Shown here piece after piece: positions 60,478-64,000 of a DNA stretch of 64,000 nt (position 1 is its first letter; the number at the start of each line of letters is the position of its first letter). The notes below the pieces were generated by a model that saw only the letters and a list, made by a program, of their open reading frames with translations, had not been told where the DNA came from and made no database searches. A program made the position numbers and the translations under genes. Source of the stretch: Punica granatum (lineage: Eukaryota > Streptophyta > Magnoliopsida > Myrtales > Lythraceae); NCBI RefSeq assembly GCF_007655135.1, contig NC_045130.1, forward strand, positions 5,456,001 to 5,520,000. The letters are read 5' to 3'.

Positions 60478-60531
60478 CTCTTCTTCTTCTTCTTCTTCCT
60501 CCTCCTCCTCCTCCTCCTCCTCCTCCTCCTC
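60478..60531. repeat. CTT/CCT microsatellite upstream of decayed kinase
   Basis: CTT repeats change into CCT repeats. The paralogous place (22652-22674) has a shorter CTT run in the kinase leader. Confidence 0.8.
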
Positions 60532-60599
60532 TTGTTGTCAGAAGCCAACGGCGCGGCCTTTGAAATTTGGTAGTTAACAGTTGGTCCACATTTAACAGT

Positions 60600-61793
60600 A
60601 CCGGACATGGAAAATTTCACCGCATTAAACGGGCAGATAAGATATGACTAATTTGATTGCACTGTACCCGATTTTTTTCTTATGGCGGTTTACCTACTGA
60701 TGTCCATTGTTGCAATTTTTTTTATAAAAGTCTGCTATTTTAGCTTGACCGGCCATTAATGTTCGCAATTCTTGCTATCAGTTTTGGAAATTATTGTGAT
60801 CCTATTAAATCAGAAGTTTAATAATTTTATTTATGTTGAATGCGTCATTATGAATACTAGACGAAATGCCCGCATAAATGCGCGGGCTAAAATTATTGAG
60901 ACAACGAAATAACTGATGACCACTATATTAGAAACATCATATATTTATATATATACATATCCACAATATAATTGGGATAAGTAAAATTGGAATCATATCC
61001 TACCAGTAACTTCCCCTCGTATGTAGTCTAACCTATAGATTTTGATGTTTATTCATATGTAATTAAAATTAAACAATTTTGATATCATATAGGAGCCTTT
61101 AAATTATATCATCGCTTGTACATAATAGTGTAATTGTGCATCAGTGGAATCAACAAATGTTTCTTCGATTATGCAGTATATGCAAATTAGAAAATCCCTT
61201 GGTTTAATGAGAACATCAATAACCACCTTATATTCATGAAAATAACACAAATTTGGACCAAAAAAAAGAGCTACGTAAGCATTTAAATGATGGAGAAGTT
61301 CATTATCTCCATCTTAGTTTTCCCTACATAAGCATTTAAATGGAGTATTTGAAAAGTCCACAATTAACAAAATCAAGAGAATATATTTTGAACTTATTAC
61401 CTTAAAGTTGTCCAAAATTCAGTTGTCACCACACCCTCTTTGATACCAAAGTCTTGTGCAATCTAGTAACAATACGTCCACAATGACAAAAACTATTTCT
61501 TCAAAACATGTTCTTCGTGCTTTCTAAGACCGTAATTCAAAGAAAAAAATCTATCTTCATCTGCTAGTAATAGAGAGATTACACGTGCTATATATAAAAT
61601 TTTTTGATTGAATTGAAGACTGACTTTCATGACTAATGAACCTTTGAACTTCCGCATGAGTTAGGGGCCTTTGGATTTCTATGTTACTGAATTTAGGCCT
61701 TCCGTAAGTTAGGGACTTTTGAAATTTCATGAATAATTTGTCACTAGCTTATTGTCACTTATCAATTTCTCATTGGTTGTAACTTGAACAGAT
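60600..61793. other. AT-rich spacer without a recognised gene
   Basis: Mostly AT-rich. A GC palindrome GCCCGCATAAATGCGCGGGC lies near 60868. Partial inverted repetition occurs in 61670-61740. I see no gene. Confidence 0.5.
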
Positions 61794-62552
61794 AGCAGGG
61801 TGGTCTTGACAAGTAGATTCGGTCATGTTTGTTATGGGATGACCCTCAAAAAATTTCTTCTCAAAGCACAGATCATAAGGTTATGGTGAGAAGGGTTACA
61901 AGGGCCTCCGGCCTCCGAACGATGGAGAATGGACAACAAGCTGTGCTGATTACAGCGAAACCAACTTTCAGTAACAAAGGAATCATGATTTGATCTAATA
62001 CATTTTTTCTTCTCATACAAAGCCTTCGTGTGTTTTAGACTTGCATGAAACTGGGATTACATCTCTCCCGTCCTCTTCATCTCGTCTGGATTCTCTCAGA
62101 GTGCTTTAAAGCTTCCTCCTTGCTTGGTATTCTTATATCATCTCAAGGTCCTAGATATTCGAGGAATTTGTATTGGCTCTTTGCCTTTTCATATTGGGCA
62201 TTTAACTAAATTGAGATGTTTGCGCATGTCAGTATCAAGTTTTGACTTGGGAAGCGAGAGTAACGGAAATTAATTAGTTTGGAATTCCAGACCTTTCGAT
62301 GCTAGAATAATTGATCGTGAATGTCAACCTTTACAACAGACAGTTGGATGAGATTTTCAAGATTGTTACAGAACGGGGTGGAGAACATGAGTAATCACCA
62401 AGGTTGTTAGCTTGAAGATTGTGAGGATATTGAATGTATAGTCGATGGCAATTCACCGAGCACTCTGGCTTTGGAATCGTTGGAGGGGACGCAAATAAGT
62501 AATGTTCCTCAATTGCACAGCATATGGAAGGACCTGTATCAGCTGGAAGCTT
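61794..62552 (+). pseudogene. CC-NB-LRR remnant, duplicate of 23594 gene
   Basis: Blocks match 24440-24480, 25023-25075, 25255-25520, 25540-25660 and 25955-26130 of the intact NLR in order, with large deletions between them (for example GATAGCAGGGTGGTCTTGAC, then CCCTCAAAAAATTTCTTCTC). No usable frame remains. The TIR element at 62558 interrupts it. Confidence 0.85.
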
Positions 62553-62557
62553 AAGAT

Positions 62558-63594
62558 ATATTATGGAGTAAATGGGCAATTTGGTCTCTGACTTTCGCAG
62601 GTTACGTAAATCGAGTCCCTGATTTATTTTTTGCATCAATTTGGTCCTTGAGTTTGTCAATTTGCATCAATTTTGTCCTTGTACGTCAATTATATCATCT
62701 ATTGAAGAAAATTACATCAATTACATCATCCACTAAAAGAAATTACATCAATTAAGTTATCGCTGCATCGATTGTGTCCTTTTTCACACAAAATACATAA
62801 AGAGCTTCTTTTGGGTACATCAGTTAGGTCATTCCGTTATCATGGTGTTAAATATGACGTTAACTGTGGAGCATGTTACATCGTTTAGGTCATTTCTTTA
62901 TTTTTTTAATTTTCTTTTATTCTTGTTTAATAGAAAAAAATTAAGAAAAAATGAAAAACGGGTGCTTTAGAAAGACGACAAAATGACGTCATTTTGAGGG
63001 ATGAATCCAAAACGACGTTGTTTTGTCATTTTAAAAAAGATTGAAATGACGTCGTATTGAGTCCACGACTCAAAATGACATCGTTTCGTCGTCTTTTTTT
63101 AAAAAAGAAAAATTTGAAGGGAGCCCCTGCTAGAGCTCGCCCTTGTTCCCTCTGTTTTTCGAAATAGAGGAAAATCAGAAGGAATAGAGGGGAGAGCTTC
63201 GGTGGGGTCTGCCCAGCAGACAACCTTTCTGTTGGATACTGGACCCTCTGGTGACCTTCCCCCCAAGGTGAGGTCGCCGGCAGGGGAGCCCCCACCGGCC
63301 CCCATTGTTTTTTTTTAAAATTCTATTATAAAAAGAAAAAAAAGGACCTAATTGATGTAATTGATGTAAAAGACTCAACTTATTTAGTGGATGATGTAAT
63401 TGATGTAATTTCATTCAGAGAATGATGTAATTTATGTAAAAAGGACCTATTTGATATAAATTGGAAAAGTAGGGAATCAAATTGAGACAAATCGACAAAC
63501 TAAATGACCAAATTGATACAAAAAATAAGTCAGTGATCTAATTGACGTAATCTGCTAAAGTCATGGATCAAATTGCCTATTTACTCTATAATAT
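62558..63594. mobile_element. Long-TIR non-autonomous element, 1.04 kb
   Basis: The left end ATATTATGGAGTAAATGGGC and the right end read inward ATATTATAGAGTAAATAGGC are inverted repeats extending about 100 bases (both include TATTTTTTG and ATCAATTTGGTC). No clear target duplication is seen. The core contains TTACATCAATT repeats and a GC-rich stretch (63240-63302). It sits inside the NLR remnant. No transposase. Confidence 0.75.
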
Positions 63595-64000
63595 GATAAG
63601 ATCTGAAATTCTCCTTTTTATGATAATTATTAATAAAAATTATTTTTAAAAAAATTTAAAAGATATATTTTGTGAAAAAATAATAGTAAAACATAATGTT
63701 TTCCTAATTTTTAGATAAGATATTGTTGATTACATAATATATATATATATATATATATAAATTAATAAATCACAAAATTTTTAAGTTTAAAAATAAAATG
63801 AATATTCTTTGATAAGATATCGGTATAATCGAATATTTTTTTAAAAAAATCACAAGATTTTATTATCTATATAATATTTGATAATCTTGAATTTTTAGTT
63901 TAAAATAAATAAAAATTTAATATCTAATCACATAAATATCAGTATTAAATAAGTATATATAAATATGTTTATATATAATATAAATGTATTAATGTATATA
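63595..64000. other. AT-rich DNA at right edge
   Basis: Very AT-rich, with an AT microsatellite at about 63739-63760. No gene or element is recognised. Confidence 0.6.

Overview
The window is plant nuclear DNA. Its genes have spliced exons with GT-AG borders, and it encodes plant-only families: CC-NB-LRR resistance proteins, receptor-like cytoplasmic kinases, WRKY, TCP, CBP60/SARD1 and R2R3-MYB factors, and PPR proteins. MITEs and long-TIR elements lie between them. A eudicot is clear; a Myrtales member such as pomegranate is only a guess. This is a disease-resistance cluster built by repeated segmental duplication, and most copies are decaying.

Layout. (I) 1-7828: a PPR gene running off the left edge, then a decayed WRKY / LRR / kinase unit. 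(II) 7829-26600: a second, better preserved copy with a frameshifted PPR gene, then on the minus strand an apparently intact gene that reads pseudokinase - NLR-type LRR - two WRKY domains (13152-20592). Next come an intact CRPK1-like kinase (minus) and, divergent from it, an intact 986-residue CC-NB-LRR gene (plus, 23594-26554). (III) 27400-31500: a third decayed unit in which the LRR comes first and a pseudokinase follows. (IV) 32000-37500: repeats and transposon remnants. (V) 37580-42209 and (VII) 52810-56180: two copies of a second composite reading TCP - CBP60 - R2R3-MYB - partial NB-ARC/winged helix - LRR, both broken. (VI) 42889-52450: three tandem, progressively truncated CC-NB-LRR pseudogenes. 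(VIII) 56321-62552: a decayed duplicate of the 20.5-26.2 kb kinase / CC-NB-LRR pair, interrupted by a 1.7 kb TIR element. (IX) 62558-64000: another TIR element and AT-rich DNA.

The most striking content is that one LRR lineage is attached to immune regulators in two different architectures. One is pseudokinase - LRR - WRKY; for it eleven inferred exons join in phase into 1299 codons without a stop. The other is TCP - CBP60 - MYB - NLR. Both fit the integrated-decoy idea for plant NLRs: WRKY, TCP, CBP60 and RLCK proteins are known effector targets or immune hubs. Both architectures are unusual because most or all of the nucleotide-binding domain is missing from the readable gene. All functional statements are homology-based; transcripts would be needed to prove the fusions.
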